This document shows, in pieces, positions 33,378 through 44,100 of a stretch of DNA of 64,000 nt. The translations under genes and the position numbers were made by a program. The notes under the pieces were generated by a model that searched no databases, had not been told where the DNA came from, and saw only the letters and a program-made list of their open reading frames with translations. The DNA is taken from NCBI RefSeq assembly GCF_003149245.1, contig NZ_QGDL01000001.1, positions 399,089 through 463,088 of the forward strand, read 5' to 3'. How positions within the stretch are numbered: the stretch's first letter is position 1; each line of letters starts with the position of its first letter. The stretch is from Faecalicatena orotica (lineage in GTDB: Bacteria > Bacillota > Clostridia > Lachnospirales > Lachnospiraceae).

Positions 33378-35581
33378 TCCTGTATACGCTCTGCCAGACT
33401 TGTATAACGGTTCTGTTCGTTTTTGTTTTGTATCATTTCCTGAAATGTTGCATCACTCCCTACGATTGTCAGGCATTTTTTTGCACGTGTGACTGCGGTA
33501 TACAAGAGATTTCTGTTATACAAAAGCCTTGGTCCCGGAAGAAGAGGAATGATAACTGCCGGATACTCGCTTCCCTGTGATTTATGAACCGTAATGGCAT
33601 AGGCCAGTTCCAGTTCCTCCAACAGCTCATATGGATATTTCACCTTTCTCCCCTCATCATATTCCACTTCTATCGTCTCATCAAATGTATTGATATCTGT
33701 TACAATTCCCATGTCACCGTTGAAAATCCCGGTGCCTTTGTCTACTGTGAGTCCAAACTTCGTACAGATCTCCCACTCCAGCTGGTAGTTGTTCTTGATC
33801 TGCATCACTTTATCCCCGACACGGAAAATTTTCTGGCCGAATTCCTTTTCAGCCTTTTTCGGGTCCGGGGGGTTCAAATACTTCTGAAGAATAGTATTCA
33901 GCCGTTCTACTCCCAGCAGGCCTTTCCTCGTCGGCGTCATGACCTGGATATCGGTCGGTGCCGCATCTACATACTTTGGCAGCTTTTTCTGGATCAGCGT
34001 AATCACCACACTGATGATCACATCTGCTTCCTGACGTTTCAGGAAAAAGAAATCTCTGCTTTTATTATTTAATATGACAGCTTCCCCCGCATTAATCTTA
34101 TGTGCATTCACGACAATGTCGCTCTCCCCTGCCTGCCGGAAAATCTTTGTCAGTGTGACTACCGGAAAGCTGCCGGATGCAATAATATCCTTCAGCACGC
34201 TCCCTGGCCCTACGGACGGGAGCTGGTTCACATCTCCCACGAGAATCAGGCGTGTGCCCTCCACAACTGCAGACAGCAGCGCATGCATCAGCGGAAGGTC
34301 TACCATTGACATTTCATCGATGATCAGCACATCCGTCTCCAGAGGGTTCTGCCGGTTTCTCATAAACCCGTTGACATTTCCTTCCTCCTCCGGATTCCCG
34401 CTGACTTCCAGAAGCCGGTGGATTGTCTGTGCCTGGTATCCGGTTGCCTCAGTCATTCGCTTCGCCGCACGCCCTGTCGGGGCCGCAAGCAGAATACTCA
34501 TCCCTTCACTCTCAAAGAACTGGATCATCGTGTTGATCGTCGTTGTTTTCCCAGTTCCGGGGCCTCCTGTCAGGACGAGAAGACCATGCTTGATGGATTC
34601 GATAACCGCCCGGTGCTGCATCGGGTCCAGTGAGATATCTTCCTGCTCCTCAACCTTTCTGAGCCGCTTTTCCATCATATCTTCAGGCATGTTACAATCA
34701 ATATTCAGGTCATGGAGCATGCGTGCCGCATTCAGTTCCAGATAGTAATAATGCGCCGGGTAAATCCTGATCTCGTCCTGTTCTTCTTTCCTGACCACCT
34801 TCCGCTCAATGCAGAGGTCCATAATATACTTTTCCACGTCCTGAATCTGCACCCCGAGAAGCTGTCCCGCCCTTGCGGCGAGTATGTGCTGGGGAAGGTA
34901 GATATGGCCTTCGCCCACAGACTGCTGCAGGGTATAAAAAATTCCGCTCCGGATTCTGAAATCCGAATCCGTGTGGATTCCAATCCGGGAGGCAATCTCA
35001 TCTGCAGTCTTGAATCCCACGCCTTCAATGTTATCTGCAAGCTGATAGGGATTTTCTTCCAGAACCTGATAGAGCTTTGAACCATAATGTTTATAAATTT
35101 TAACGGCAAGGGTCGTGGAGATCCCGTAATTCTGCAGGTATATCATAGCCTTGCGCATATCCTTCTTGTCTTCTACCTGCTCCGCAATCTCTCTTGCCTT
35201 GCGTTCACTGATCCCTTTTATTTCTGCCAGCCGCTCCGGTTCTTCTTCAATGATCCTGAATGTGTCCTCTTTAAACCTTCTGACGATCCTTGCTGCCAGA
35301 GCAGCACCGACCCCTTTGACTGCGCCGGACCCCAGATAACGTTCAATTGAAACCAGATCTTCCGGTTCTTTGACTTTATGGGAATTCACCTTTAACTGGC
35401 TTCCATATACGCTGTGATTCACATAATCCCCCTGAACCTCCAGCATTTCCCCCTCATTTATATAATGAAAACTCCCGACACAAGTTACTTCTCCGTCTTC
35501 ACTGTCCAGATTGAATACGGTATAACCATTCTCCTCATTCCGAAACACGATGTGCTCCACATATCCGGTAACTACTTCCAC
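33371..35581 (-). CDS. recD2: RecD2-type ATP-dependent DNA helicase
   Basis: 736 residues. An N-terminal OB/helix-hairpin-helix region (GSGAVKGVGAALAARIV; IEGVGFKTADEIASRIG), Walker A GGPGTGKTTTIN near 340, Walker B LIIDEMSMVDLPLM, motif III GDVNQLPSVGPG, and the SF1B C-terminal AITVHKSQGSEYPAVI. This is the RecBC-independent class with N-terminal hairpins, involved in DNA repair. It overlaps comF at its end. Confidence 0.93.
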   Translation of the reverse strand: MEVVTGYVEHIVFRNEENGYTVFNLDSEDGEVTCVGSFHYINEGEMLEVQGDYVNHSVYGSQLKVNSHKVKEPEDLVSIERYLGSGAVKGVGAALAARIVRRFKEDTFRIIEEEPERLAEIKGISERKAREIAEQVEDKKDMRKAMIYLQNYGISTTLAVKIYKHYGSKLYQVLEENPYQLADNIEGVGFKTADEIASRIGIHTDSDFRIRSGIFYTLQQSVGEGHIYLPQHILAARAGQLLGVQIQDVEKYIMDLCIERKVVRKEEQDEIRIYPAHYYYLELNAARMLHDLNIDCNMPEDMMEKRLRKVEEQEDISLDPMQHRAVIESIKHGLLVLTGGPGTGKTTTINTMIQFFESEGMSILLAAPTGRAAKRMTEATGYQAQTIHRLLEVSGNPEEEGNVNGFMRNRQNPLETDVLIIDEMSMVDLPLMHALLSAVVEGTRLILVGDVNQLPSVGPGSVLKDIIASGSFPVVTLTKIFRQAGESDIVVNAHKINAGEAVILNNKSRDFFFLKRQEADVIISVVITLIQKKLPKYVDAAPTDIQVMTPTRKGLLGVERLNTILQKYLNPPDPKKAEKEFGQKIFRVGDKVMQIKNNYQLEWEICTKFGLTVDKGTGIFNGDMGIVTDINTFDETIEVEYDEGRKVKYPYELLEELELAYAITVHKSQGSEYPAVIIPLLPGPRLLYNRNLLYTAVTRAKKCLTIVGSDATFQEMIQNKNEQNRYTSLAERIQEF

Positions 35582-35660
35582 AATTGCCTCCTAACCAGAA
35601 CTGGCTATGTAAATTCTCCTCCTGTACCCTGACGCCACACATCAGGTATAACATAAGTTA

Positions 35661-35703
35661 AGACAGACTCCTCCCTATATTTCCCCGAGGTAGTCTGTCC
35701 CAT
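35661..35703 (-). terminator. Possible terminator after the mreB-like gene
   Basis: On the minus strand GACAGACTACCTC and GAGGAGTCTGTC form a near-perfect stem with one bulged A. The following T-tract (TTAACTTATG) is poor, so this is tentative. Confidence 0.4.
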
Positions 35704-35718
35704 CCCTTTTATCTGCCT

Positions 35719-36708
35719 TTAGAAATCTGTTCTGCCGCTCATAAATTCTACAAACTGGCCTGTCCCGATCGCCACGACTTTCATCGGGTCTTCCGCAGTC
35801 ATTGTATGAATCCCCGTCTTTTCTTCAATCAGTTCCTCCAGCCCCCGAAGCATTGCGCCCCCGCCTGTAAGGACGATTCCGCGGTCCAGAATATCCGCGG
35901 ACAACTCCGGCGGCGTCTGTTCCAGAACTGCGATAACGGCTTCCACAATCTGCCCAGTGGCCTCCCGCAGCGCCTCCTCAGTCTCGGACGAAGTCACCGT
36001 GACGGTCTTTGGCAGCCCTGTCACAAGGTTACGCCCCCTGACCTCCATTGTCTCCTCCTCGACGAGAGGATATGTTGTTCCTATCTTAATCTTGATATCT
36101 TCCGCGGTGCGCTCACCGATCAGAAGATTATGTTTCTTTCGCATATAGCGAACGATCGCTTCATCAAAATCATCACCCGCGATCTTGATCGAAGTATTCA
36201 CAACCGTACCGCCGAGTGAAATAACCGCGATGTCCGCAGTCCCTCCCCCGATGTCCACGATCATATTCCCACACGGCTTGGAGATGTCTATCCCCGCACC
36301 GATCGCCGCCGCCACCGGTTCTTCGATCAGATGTACTTCTCTTGCCCCGGCTGCAAATGTAGCCTCTTCCACTGCTTTCTTCTCAACCTCTGTTACCCCG
36401 CTGGGCACACAGATGCTGATGCGCGGCTTTTTAAATGTCCTTTTTCCGAGTGACTTCTGCACAAAATATTTAATCATCTTCTCTGTGACCGTGTAATCTG
36501 AAATCACACCCTGGCGAAGCGGGCGGACAGCTATGATATTGCCCGGTGTTCTCCCCAGCATCAGGCGTGCCTCTTCTCCGATCGCTTTGATCACATTCGT
36601 ATCTCTGTCAAACGCTACAACGGATGGTTCCTTAAGTACCACTCCTTTGCCTTTCACATACACAAGCACACTGGCCGTCCCCAAATCTATCCCGATATCT
36701 ACAGACAT
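35719..36708 (-). CDS. MreB/Mbl-family actin-like shape protein
   Basis: 329 residues from the ATG at 36708, which has GGAAGGGAGAGTCATT before it; an upstream TTG at 36726 is less likely. Actin-fold phosphate loops are GIDLGTASVLVY and IVDIGGGTADIAVIS, the connecting motif IEEPVAAAIG, and the C-terminal LTGGGAMLRGLEEL. It polymerises under the membrane to guide side-wall synthesis. The absence of mreC/mreD next to it, and the VVLKEPSVVAFDRD wording, fit Mbl/MreBH-type paralogs rather than the main mreBCD gene. Confidence 0.92.
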   Translation of the reverse strand: MSVDIGIDLGTASVLVYVKGKGVVLKEPSVVAFDRDTNVIKAIGEEARLMLGRTPGNIIAVRPLRQGVISDYTVTEKMIKYFVQKSLGKRTFKKPRISICVPSGVTEVEKKAVEEATFAAGAREVHLIEEPVAAAIGAGIDISKPCGNMIVDIGGGTADIAVISLGGTVVNTSIKIAGDDFDEAIVRYMRKKHNLLIGERTAEDIKIKIGTTYPLVEEETMEVRGRNLVTGLPKTVTVTSSETEEALREATGQIVEAVIAVLEQTPPELSADILDRGIVLTGGGAMLRGLEELIEEKTGIHTMTAEDPMKVVAIGTGQFVEFMSGRTDF

Positions 36709-36852
36709 AATGACTCTCCCTTCCAAAACCCTTATTAATCCTTATCATAATCACTGTTCCTCTGCGTTTCTCTGCCAATGGCAGGAATTCTCCCTGGTAT
36801 AGTAACAATTCATTTGTTTTTATATGACACTTTTCCCTTAAGTTGCACAAAT

Positions 36853-36881
36853 AGTATAATAAACTTTTCCAAAAATGGAAA
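36853..36881 (-). promoter_or_regulatory. Probable promoter of the mreB-like gene
   Basis: Minus-strand -10 TATACT (36853-36858) and a weak -35 TTTCCA (36876-36881) are 17 bp apart. The 36709-37015 gap otherwise holds an A/T-rich leader of about 140 nt and the uvrA terminator; no gene is visible. Confidence 0.5.
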
Positions 36882-36970
36882 CCCTTTTTTTATAATTTAT
36901 TTTTTCTTAAGGAATAAAAATTAACCCCGCAAAATCCGACTTTTTCCGCCGGTACGCCTTTTATATGAAA

Positions 36971-37010
36971 CTCCAGCCCGGAATCCCAAGGGAGACCGGG
37001 CTGGAGTTTT
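36971..37010. terminator. Terminator after uvrA
   Basis: CTCCAGCCCGG (36971-36981) pairs perfectly with CCGGGCTGGAG (36996-37006). TTTC follows on the minus strand and TTTTC on the plus strand. It lies just past the uvrA stop at 37016. Confidence 0.75.
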
Positions 37011-37015
37011 CTCTA

Positions 37016-39868
37016 TCAGACCCTGCACTTTGCAAGTGCTTCCGTGATATACCTGCCTGTATAAGAATTCGGATTCTCCGCCACTTCCTCCGGTGTTCCT
37101 GTCGCCACAATAGTCCCGCCTTTATCGCCGCCTTCGGGACCGATATCTATGATATAATCTGCCGTCTTTATAACATCCAGATTATGTTCGATTACGACTA
37201 CCGTATTTCCGTCGGCTGAGAGCCTTCTCAGTATTTCTGTCAGTTTATGGACATCTGCAAAATGAAGCCCCGTGGTCGGCTCATCCAGTATATATACCGT
37301 TTTTCCCGTGCTCCTCCGGCTCAATTCTGCCGCAAGCTTGATACGCTGTGCTTCACCTCCGGACAGCTCCGTGGAAGGCTGTCCCAGACGGATATAGGAT
37401 AACCCGACATCATTAAGCGTCTCCATCTTCCTGCGGATGCTCGGCACGTGCTCGAAGAATGTCAGTGCTTCTTCCACTGTCATGTTCAGAACATCATAAA
37501 TCGTCTTACCTTTATACTTCACTTCCAGCGTCTCCCTGTTATAACGCCTGCCTCCGCAGACTTCACAGGGCACATATACATCCGGCAGGAAATGCATCTC
37601 TATCTTCAGGATTCCGTCACCGCTGCACGCCTCACATCGTCCGCCTTTGACATTAAAGCTGAATCTTCCTTTTTTATATCCCCTTGATTTTGCGTCCGGA
37701 GTAGATGCAAACAGGTCCCGGATCAGATCGAACACGCCGGTATACGTGGCCGGGTTGGAACGCGGTGTACGTCCGATTGGGGACTGGTCAATGTCAATAA
37801 CCTTATCCACCTGTTCCAGCCCCTCTATCCTCTTATGCCTGCCCGGAATCGTCCTCGCACGGTTTAGTTCCTTTGCCAGTTTTTTATATAATATCTCATT
37901 GACGAGTGAACTCTTTCCCGAACCGGACACGCCCGTCACACAAGTCATGACTCCCAAAGGAATCTTTACATCAATATTCTTCAGATTATTCTCCTGGGCG
38001 CCCACGATCTTCAGGTACCCGCTTGGCTTTTCCCGCTTCTCCGGCACGGGTATCTGAAGCTTTCCGCTTAAATATGCCCCTGTAATAGAGTTCTTATTCT
38101 TCATGATCTCCTGGGCCGTACCAACCGCAATGACCTCGCCACCGTGTTCTCCTGCACCGGGTCCGATATCTACGATACAATCAGCCGCCAGCATGGTATC
38201 TTCATCATGCTCGACTACGATCAGTGTATTTCCCAGATCGCGCAGATGCTTCAGCGTATCCAGAAGCTTATCATTGTCTCTCTGGTGCAGGCCGATACTT
38301 GGTTCATCCAGAATATAGGCGACACCAACCAGACCAGAGCCGATCTGGGTGGCAAGCCGGATTCTCTGGGCCTCACCGCCTGACAGAGATGCTGTCGCCC
38401 TGGCAAGTGTCAGATAATCCAGACCGACGTTCATCAGGAACTGGATCCTTGCTTTAATCTCTTTTAAAATCTGGTTTCCGATCATCTGCTGTGTCTGGGT
38501 CAGTTGGAGATTTACCAGAAAATCGTGAAGCCTGTCGATTGAATATGCCGTCACTTCCGCAATGTTCTTACCTCCGACAGTAACTGCCAGAGATCCCTTC
38601 TTCAGCCTCTGGCCGCCACACTCTGAACACGGGGTGATATTCATAAAGGTCTCATATTCTGCCTTCATCGTTTCGGATCCTGTCTCACGGTACCGTCTCT
38701 CCACATTCTTGATCAGTCCCTCGAAGGAAACATCATACACGCCTTCCCCGCGCTGTCCCTTATAATAAACTTTTACAGACTTTCCATTTGTACCGTGCAT
38801 AATAACATCATGTATTTTTTTCGGGTACTTTTCAAACGGAGTATCCAGATCAAATTTATATTCCTTGCACAGGGCATCCAGAATCGCTCTTGTAAAGCTG
38901 GATTTATCTGTGCAGGACTGCCATCCGGTCACGGTGATAGCCCCTTCATTAATACTCAGTGACTTATCCGGTATCATCAGGTCCTCGGAGAACTCCATCT
39001 TATAACCGAGTCCAAAGCAGACCGGGCATGCCCCGAATGGATTGTTGAACGAAAAGCTTCTTGGCTCGATCTCGTCAATGCTGATACCGCAGTCCGGACA
39101 TGCAAAACTCTGGCTGAAATTCATCGGCTCCCCGCCAATGATATCCACGATCAGCAGTCCTTCCGCAAGACTCAGCACACTTTCAACAGAATCTGTCAGT
39201 CTTTTCTCTATTCCCGGTTTTACAATTAAGCGGTCGACAATAATCTCTATATTGTGCTTAATATTTTTATCCAGTGTAATCTCTTCCGACAATTCATAAA
39301 GGTTCCCGTCAACACGCACTCTCACATAGCCGCTTCTTTTTGCCCTTTCCAGAAGCTTTGCATGGGTTCCTTTCCTGCCTCTTACAACCGGCGCCAGCAG
39401 TTGGATCTTCGTTCCCTCAGGCAGCGCCATAACCTGGTCCACCATCTGGTCTACCGTCTGCTTCATGATTTCTTTCCCACACTTCGGGCAGTGCGGGATT
39501 CCGATTCTCGCGTAAAGCAAGCGGAAATAGTCGTAAATTTCCGTGACCGTCCCGACGGTAGAACGCGGATTATGGTTGGTAGACTTCTGGTCAATGGAGA
39601 TTGCCGGGGAAAGTCCCTCGATGCTCTCCACGTTTGGTTTTTCCATCTGTCCCAGAAACTGTCTTGCATAAGAGGACAGTGATTCCATATACCGCCTCTG
39701 GCCTTCTGCATAAATCGTGTCAAACGCCAGAGAGGACTTTCCGGACCCGCTAAGCCCGGTCAGTACCACGAGTTCATTCCTCGGGATATCAAGATCGATA
39801 TTCTTCAGATTATTTTCATTTGCACCGCGTATCTTAATGTACTTGCGGGCATCCATCTTTTTAGCCAT
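37016..39868 (-). CDS. uvrA: Excinuclease ABC subunit A
   Basis: 950 residues, full length. Two ABC cassettes: Walker [20 protein letters not shown] near residue 38 and [17 protein letters not shown] near 650; signatures [12 protein letters not shown] and [12 protein letters not shown]; zinc sites CPKC, CPDC and CSEC/CEAC/CEVC pairs. It detects helix-distorting lesions with UvrB in nucleotide excision repair. It is 80 nt after uvrB and is read from the same SOS-type promoter. Confidence 0.98.
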   Translation of the reverse strand: MAKKMDARKYIKIRGANENNLKNIDLDIPRNELVVLTGLSGSGKSSLAFDTIYAEGQRRYMESLSSYARQFLGQMEKPNVESIEGLSPAISIDQKSTNHNPRSTVGTVTEIYDYFRLLYARIGIPHCPKCGKEIMKQTVDQMVDQVMALPEGTKIQLLAPVVRGRKGTHAKLLERAKRSGYVRVRVDGNLYELSEEITLDKNIKHNIEIIVDRLIVKPGIEKRLTDSVESVLSLAEGLLIVDIIGGEPMNFSQSFACPDCGISIDEIEPRSFSFNNPFGACPVCFGLGYKMEFSEDLMIPDKSLSINEGAITVTGWQSCTDKSSFTRAILDALCKEYKFDLDTPFEKYPKKIHDVIMHGTNGKSVKVYYKGQRGEGVYDVSFEGLIKNVERRYRETGSETMKAEYETFMNITPCSECGGQRLKKGSLAVTVGGKNIAEVTAYSIDRLHDFLVNLQLTQTQQMIGNQILKEIKARIQFLMNVGLDYLTLARATASLSGGEAQRIRLATQIGSGLVGVAYILDEPSIGLHQRDNDKLLDTLKHLRDLGNTLIVVEHDEDTMLAADCIVDIGPGAGEHGGEVIAVGTAQEIMKNKNSITGAYLSGKLQIPVPEKREKPSGYLKIVGAQENNLKNIDVKIPLGVMTCVTGVSGSGKSSLVNEILYKKLAKELNRARTIPGRHKRIEGLEQVDKVIDIDQSPIGRTPRSNPATYTGVFDLIRDLFASTPDAKSRGYKKGRFSFNVKGGRCEACSGDGILKIEMHFLPDVYVPCEVCGGRRYNRETLEVKYKGKTIYDVLNMTVEEALTFFEHVPSIRRKMETLNDVGLSYIRLGQPSTELSGGEAQRIKLAAELSRRSTGKTVYILDEPTTGLHFADVHKLTEILRRLSADGNTVVVIEHNLDVIKTADYIIDIGPEGGDKGGTIVATGTPEEVAENPNSYTGRYITEALAKCRV

Positions 39869-39948
39869 GTTCTTCCCTTCCTGTACTCCTGTCTATTCTA
39901 TTCTTCTGTATTTTCTGTAAATTATTCACCGATATCGGATTGCTTTCG

Positions 39949-41937
39949 TTAGTCATCCATATCATTGAGGTTCTTTTTCAATTCCACCAGTTTGTCCCTG
40001 AGTTCTGCCGCTGCCTCGAAGTTCAGTTCTGCTGCTGCCTTCTTCATCTGCTTAGACAGATCTGCAACCAGCTTCTCCAGTTCTTTCCTGCTCATAGACT
40101 CCGGATCTTTCTCCATCTGCATCTCTTTTGCAGCCACTTTTTTAGATATGCTGATTAAGTCCCGCACTGCCTTCTGGATCGTGGTCGGCGTGATATGATG
40201 TTCTTCATTATACTTCATCTGAATCCCACGGCGGCGCTGTGTTTCATCCATCGCAGTCTGCATGGAATCGGTAATCTTATCGGCATACATGATCACATGC
40301 CCCTCGGAGTTCCTCGCGGCACGCCCAATTGTCTGGATCAGGGAAATCTCTGAACGGAGGAACCCTTCCTTATCTGCATCCAGTATCGCAACCAGCGTAA
40401 TCTCCGGTATATCCAGACCTTCTCTGAGCAGGTTAATCCCGACAAGCACATCAAATACATCCAGACGCATGTCACGGATAATCTCTGTTCTTTCCAGTGT
40501 ATCCACATCCGAATGCAAGTACTTCACACGGATACCGACCTCACGCATATAATCGGTCAGGTCCTCCGCCATTCGCTTAGTAAGCGTAGTAACAAGCACT
40601 TTATTCTTCTTTGCTACTTCTTTATTCACTTCTCCGATCAGGTCATCAATCTGGCCTTCCACAGGGCGCACTTCCACCTCTGGGTCCAAAAGTCCTGTAG
40701 GCCGGATTACCTGCTCCGCACGGAGCAGTTCATGCTCTGCCTCGTACACACCGGGTGTGGCCGAAACAAACATGACCTGATTTATCTTACTCTCAAATTC
40801 CCCGAAATTCAAGGGCCTGTTATCCTTCGCGGACGGAAGGCGGAATCCATAATCCACAAGCGTCGACTTACGCGACTGGTCCCCGGAATACATGCCTCCT
40901 ATCTGCGGAATTGTCTTATGTGACTCATCAATCATCATAATGAAGTCATCTGGGAAATAATCAATCAGTGTATACGGCGGCTGGCCCGGCGCCAGCCCCG
41001 AAAGATGCCTCGAATAATTTTCGATTCCGGAGCAGAATCCGGTCTCTTTGAGCATCTCAATATCAAAATTCGTACGCTCTGCAATCCGCTGGGCTTCAAT
41101 CAGCTTGTCCTGACGCTTAAACTCCTTCACCCGCTCTTCCAGTTCTGCCTCTATATCTTTTACCGCACGTGCGATGTTCTCTTTATCAACAACATAATGG
41201 GAGGCCGGGAAAATCGCTGTATGCTTAAGCTCATCCTTAATCTCCCCTGTCAGGATATCAATCTCCGTGATCCGTTCTATCTCATCCCCGAACCATTCGA
41301 TACGGATTGCACTCTCCTCCGCATTAGCCGGAATCACCTCCAGTACATCCCCGCGCACCCGGAAGGTTCCCCTGTGGAAATCCATCTCGTTGCGGTCGTA
41401 CTGGATCTCGATCAGCTTGGCCATCACTTCATCCCTGTCCCTGACCATGCCCGGACGGAGCGAGATCACCATGTTCTGGTAATCGACAGGGCTTCCCAGA
41501 CCATAAATACAGGAAACACTGGCCACAATGATAACATCGCGTCTCTCCGACAGCGACATCGTCGCAGAAAGACGGAGCTTGTCAATCTCATCATTGATGG
41601 AAGAATCCTTGGCAATATAAGTATCGGATGAAGGGACATAAGCTTCCGGCTGGTAATAATCATAATAGGACACGAAATATTCCACAGCATTATCTGGGAA
41701 GAATTCTTTGAATTCTCCGTATAGCTGTGCCGCCAGCGTCTTATTATGTGCGATGATTAATGTTGGTTTATTCAGTTGTTGTATCACGTTCGCCATTGTG
41801 AACGTCTTTCCCGAACCGGTGACACCAAGCAAAGTCTGGCATTGGTTACCTTCCTTGAAGCCCTGAACGAGGGCTTCTATGGCATGCGGCTGGTCGCCGG
41901 TTGGGGAGTACTCTGATACTAGGTTAAAATGATCCAT
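39949..41937 (-). CDS. uvrB: Excinuclease ABC subunit B
   Basis: 662 residues. Walker [16 protein letters not shown] near 39, beta-hairpin region [17 protein letters not shown], Walker [16 protein letters not shown], helicase motif VI IGRAARN, and the C-terminal UVR motif ([24 protein letters not shown]) that contacts UvrC. It loads at damage with UvrA. A GAGGAAAGAAAA ribosome site precedes the ATG. Its operon leader carries a gene remnant and an SOS box. Confidence 0.98.
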   Translation of the reverse strand: MDHFNLVSEYSPTGDQPHAIEALVQGFKEGNQCQTLLGVTGSGKTFTMANVIQQLNKPTLIIAHNKTLAAQLYGEFKEFFPDNAVEYFVSYYDYYQPEAYVPSSDTYIAKDSSINDEIDKLRLSATMSLSERRDVIIVASVSCIYGLGSPVDYQNMVISLRPGMVRDRDEVMAKLIEIQYDRNEMDFHRGTFRVRGDVLEVIPANAEESAIRIEWFGDEIERITEIDILTGEIKDELKHTAIFPASHYVVDKENIARAVKDIEAELEERVKEFKRQDKLIEAQRIAERTNFDIEMLKETGFCSGIENYSRHLSGLAPGQPPYTLIDYFPDDFIMMIDESHKTIPQIGGMYSGDQSRKSTLVDYGFRLPSAKDNRPLNFGEFESKINQVMFVSATPGVYEAEHELLRAEQVIRPTGLLDPEVEVRPVEGQIDDLIGEVNKEVAKKNKVLVTTLTKRMAEDLTDYMREVGIRVKYLHSDVDTLERTEIIRDMRLDVFDVLVGINLLREGLDIPEITLVAILDADKEGFLRSEISLIQTIGRAARNSEGHVIMYADKITDSMQTAMDETQRRRGIQMKYNEEHHITPTTIQKAVRDLISISKKVAAKEMQMEKDPESMSRKELEKLVADLSKQMKKAAAELNFEAAAELRDKLVELKKNLNDMDD

Positions 41938-41948
41938 TTTTCTTTCCT

Positions 41949-42229
41949 CTATAATTTTGTAAATTTATATTTACCTGCACCAAGACCGGTAACTTTTTCA
42001 ATTACTTTGGCTGCTTTCATTGCATTCATAATATTCATTGCTTTTGATTTTGAACAGCCTAAACACTCCATTATATTTGCCTGTCCAAATGGTTTCTCAA
42101 CTCCAACTTCTTTAAATATATTGTCCTATCGCTTGCAATGAATCGTAAGAAAAATTTTTCATGATTGTTTGGAAGTTCTCTTTTAAACTCTATATTTTTT
42201 CTTTCAGCAAAATATTGCCTGTTAATCAT
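41949..42229 (-). pseudogene. Decayed AlbA_2 (Schlafen-AAA type) gene remnant
   Basis: Reading the minus strand from the ATG at 42229 (ribosome site GGAGAGGGAGTGG) gives MINRQYFAERKNIEFKREL and PNNHEKFF, the start of an AlbA_2/Schlafen AAA-4 domain. The frame then degenerates. In a shifted frame the last 65 or so codons read KPFGQANIMECLGCSKSKA, then a winged-helix-like end [12 protein letters not shown] and TAG at 41949. The several hundred codons normally between are missing. This is an internal deletion plus frame loss, stranded between the SOS promoter and uvrB. Confidence 0.7.
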
Positions 42230-42280
42230 AATACCACTCCCTCTCCACTAATCATTGATCCGATCCATTATCACATCGAA

Positions 42281-42292
42281 GAACAAATGTTC
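42281..42292. promoter_or_regulatory. LexA (SOS) box upstream of uvrBA
   Basis: GAACAAATGTTC, a near-perfect palindrome that fits the Gram-positive LexA consensus GAAC-N4-GTTC. It overlaps the predicted start of transcription of the minus-strand promoter. LexA would block it until DNA damage. Confidence 0.85.
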
Positions 42293-42298
42293 TTTTTT

Positions 42299-42327
42299 AT
42301 TTTACTCCAGATAAGCGTTAGAGTCAA
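42299..42327 (-). promoter_or_regulatory. SOS-type promoter for uvrBA
   Basis: Minus-strand -35 TTGACT (42322-42327), 17-bp spacer, -10 TAAAAT (42299-42304). The LexA box sits 6 bp downstream of the -10. The leader to the uvrB start would be about 350 nt because the AlbA_2 remnant lies in between. Confidence 0.75.
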
Positions 42328-42423
42328 TCAAAATAGTATTCCTTTTTTCTTTAAATTCATGACATTAGTTTTAATCCCACAGCATTCTCAAGGGAGGTGT
42401 GCCTATATTTTTCCCATAGTGCT

Positions 42424-42452
42424 TTGACTTGCTATTACAAATGACATATAAT
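42424..42452 (+). promoter_or_regulatory. Promoter of the ABC transporter pair
   Basis: -35 TTGACT (42424-42429), 17-bp spacer, perfect -10 TATAAT (42447-42452), about 95 nt before the ATPase ATG. Near-consensus, so probably strong and constitutive unless repressed. Confidence 0.8.
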
Positions 42453-42547
42453 AAATAAGTAAGCCATTTCCTCTATATTATTAGTGTTTATTTGGAGTGC
42501 TGCTTTGTTTTTACTATATTATTAAACAAAAGGAGTTGAAAATCAAA

Positions 42548-43255
42548 ATGATTCATATAAAAAACATATCAAAATCATTTGATAATAAGGCTGTGCTTAA
42601 TAATGTTTCTTTTAGCATTGGCGATAATGCAATTACATCCTTGATAGGTCCCAATGGTATAGGCAAGACTACCCTTCTAAATATACTTTGTGGTGTTTTG
42701 TCTCCAGACCAGGGAATCATTGAATGTGAAACCCCTTATTTTACCAGAGAAATATTTACAGTTTTGTCAGGAAACCAACATTTGTATGCAAAAAATACAG
42801 TTAAAGAAAACATTTATTTTCTCTCCACTCTTCGTGGTTTATCAAAAGGAGAAATAAAGTCCAATATAGAAAAGTACCACACCTATTTCCCGCTATATGA
42901 CTCAATACAGGGTTCTTTATTCGAAGAACTTTCTTTTGGCCAAAAACAATTAACTACTATTTTCGCCGCATTAGTCGCCAACTCTCAATATTTGTTTTTA
43001 GATGAACCAACGGAGGGGTTAGATCTAGCTCACAAAAAGCAATTAGCCTCAGTTTTATCTTTAATCAAACAATTTAAGACTATTTTGCTTACATCTCATG
43101 ATTTGGATTTTGTTTCATCTCTTTCAGATGAACTTGTTTTTATAAACAATGCTAAAATTGTTAATATTTCAAAATCACTTTCAAAAGAGCAGTTTCTAAA
43201 AGTTTATGAAACAATATATGGGGAGGAGCAGGGGAATGAGAATTATTTACTATGA
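42548..43255 (+). CDS. ABC transporter ATPase (ABC-2 exporter type)
   Basis: 235 residues from the ATG at 42548, chosen for AAAGGAGTTGAAAATCAAA in front; a longer frame from 42497 has no ribosome site. Walker A GPNGIGKTTLLN, signature LSFGQKQL, Walker B YLFLDEPTEGLD, H-loop LTSHDLDFV. It resembles the small ATPases of bacteriocin/drug exporters, but no peptide gene is evident beside it. The AT-rich codon use differs from the flanking genes. It overlaps the permease gene by 20 nt. Confidence 0.88.
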   Translation: MIHIKNISKSFDNKAVLNNVSFSIGDNAITSLIGPNGIGKTTLLNILCGVLSPDQGIIECETPYFTREIFTVLSGNQHLYAKNTVKENIYFLSTLRGLSKGEIKSNIEKYHTYFPLYDSIQGSLFEELSFGQKQLTTIFAALVANSQYLFLDEPTEGLDLAHKKQLASVLSLIKQFKTILLTSHDLDFVSSLSDELVFINNAKIVNISKSLSKEQFLKVYETIYGEEQGNENYLL

Positions 43256-43997
43256 ATTCAAAATGGATTTTCTAAGAACAATCAGATATAAAATGGGGAT
43301 AGTATCAGACATTGTTGTGTTCACTATACTACTATGCTTTTTTTATATATCAAATACTGGTGCTTCATTTCAAAAAGTATATGGAACAAATAACTATAAA
43401 ACCTTGTTGTTATTAGGTTACATTGCCTGGACTCTTGCTGTTTCTGCAATTTCCACCATTGGGAATCAAATCACCAGTGAATTACAGCGCGGTACATTGT
43501 TTTTTAAACTCAACTGTAAACTTCCACTACAAATTGTATATATTGGAGATCTCGTATCAGCAAGTATCATACAACTTTTTATTATTTTTATATACTCCAT
43601 AGTAACACATTTTGCATTTGGCGTGGATTATTTTGTAAGTCCTGCTGTTTTAGTATCTCTTATAATCTGTACCTTTGGTATGTATGGAATAGGACTTATT
43701 GTCGCTGGATTATCAATTTATTTTAAAAGAATTGGCTCGATTATATTTTTAATCCAGCTATTTCTGCTTTTTGTCACTAATACGGTACCAACAGCATCAA
43801 TAATCACAAATGTTTCAAAAATTTTACCCCTGACTATGTGTAATACAGTTTTACGATTAAGTTTTTCAAATGAAAATATCTATTCTTCTTTTGTCTTACT
43901 ATTATTAACAAGTATTTTTTGGTTTGCCCTTGGATACATAGTTTTTGGCCTTTTCATAAAATTTTCTAAGAAAAAGGGGAATTTACTATTATATTAA
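43236..43997 (+). CDS. ABC-2 type permease
   Basis: 253 residues from the ATG at 43236 (GGGGAGGAGCAGGGGA precedes it). Six hydrophobic helices, with the second loop LQRGTLFFKLNCKLPLQIVYI and GMYGIGLIVAGLSIYFKRI typical of ABC-2 permeases. Partner of the preceding ATPase. The substrate is unknown; an antimicrobial peptide, drug or lipid exporter is a guess from family only. Confidence 0.85.
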   Translation: MRIIYYEFKMDFLRTIRYKMGIVSDIVVFTILLCFFYISNTGASFQKVYGTNNYKTLLLLGYIAWTLAVSAISTIGNQITSELQRGTLFFKLNCKLPLQIVYIGDLVSASIIQLFIIFIYSIVTHFAFGVDYFVSPAVLVSLIICTFGMYGIGLIVAGLSIYFKRIGSIIFLIQLFLLFVTNTVPTASIITNVSKILPLTMCNTVLRLSFSNENIYSSFVLLLLTSIFWFALGYIVFGLFIKFSKKKGNLLLY

Positions 43998-44027
43998 AAT
44001 CCTCATTGAAGGTATCAGGCCATACAG

Positions 44028-44059
44028 AAAAAGAAGCTGCGTGACACAGCTTCTTTTTT
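44028..44059 (+). terminator. Strong terminator after the ABC transporter
   Basis: AAAAAGAAGCTG (44028-44039) pairs with CAGCTTCTTTTT (44047-44058) and continues into the T-tract. The run of A on the left makes it bidirectional. Confidence 0.9.
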
Positions 44060-44100
44060 GTACAATCTAATCAATTCCGTTGTTTTTCTTACCGGTCCTT

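Noticed and set aside
34074-34745. 223-codon plus-strand ORF inside recD2
   Set aside because: Serine/arginine-rich antisense shadow of the helicase motifs.
42240-44000. Bacteriocin locus with peptide precursor
   Set aside because: No short leader-peptide ORF with a double-glycine site or modification enzymes could be seen beside the ABC pair, so only the transporter is reported.
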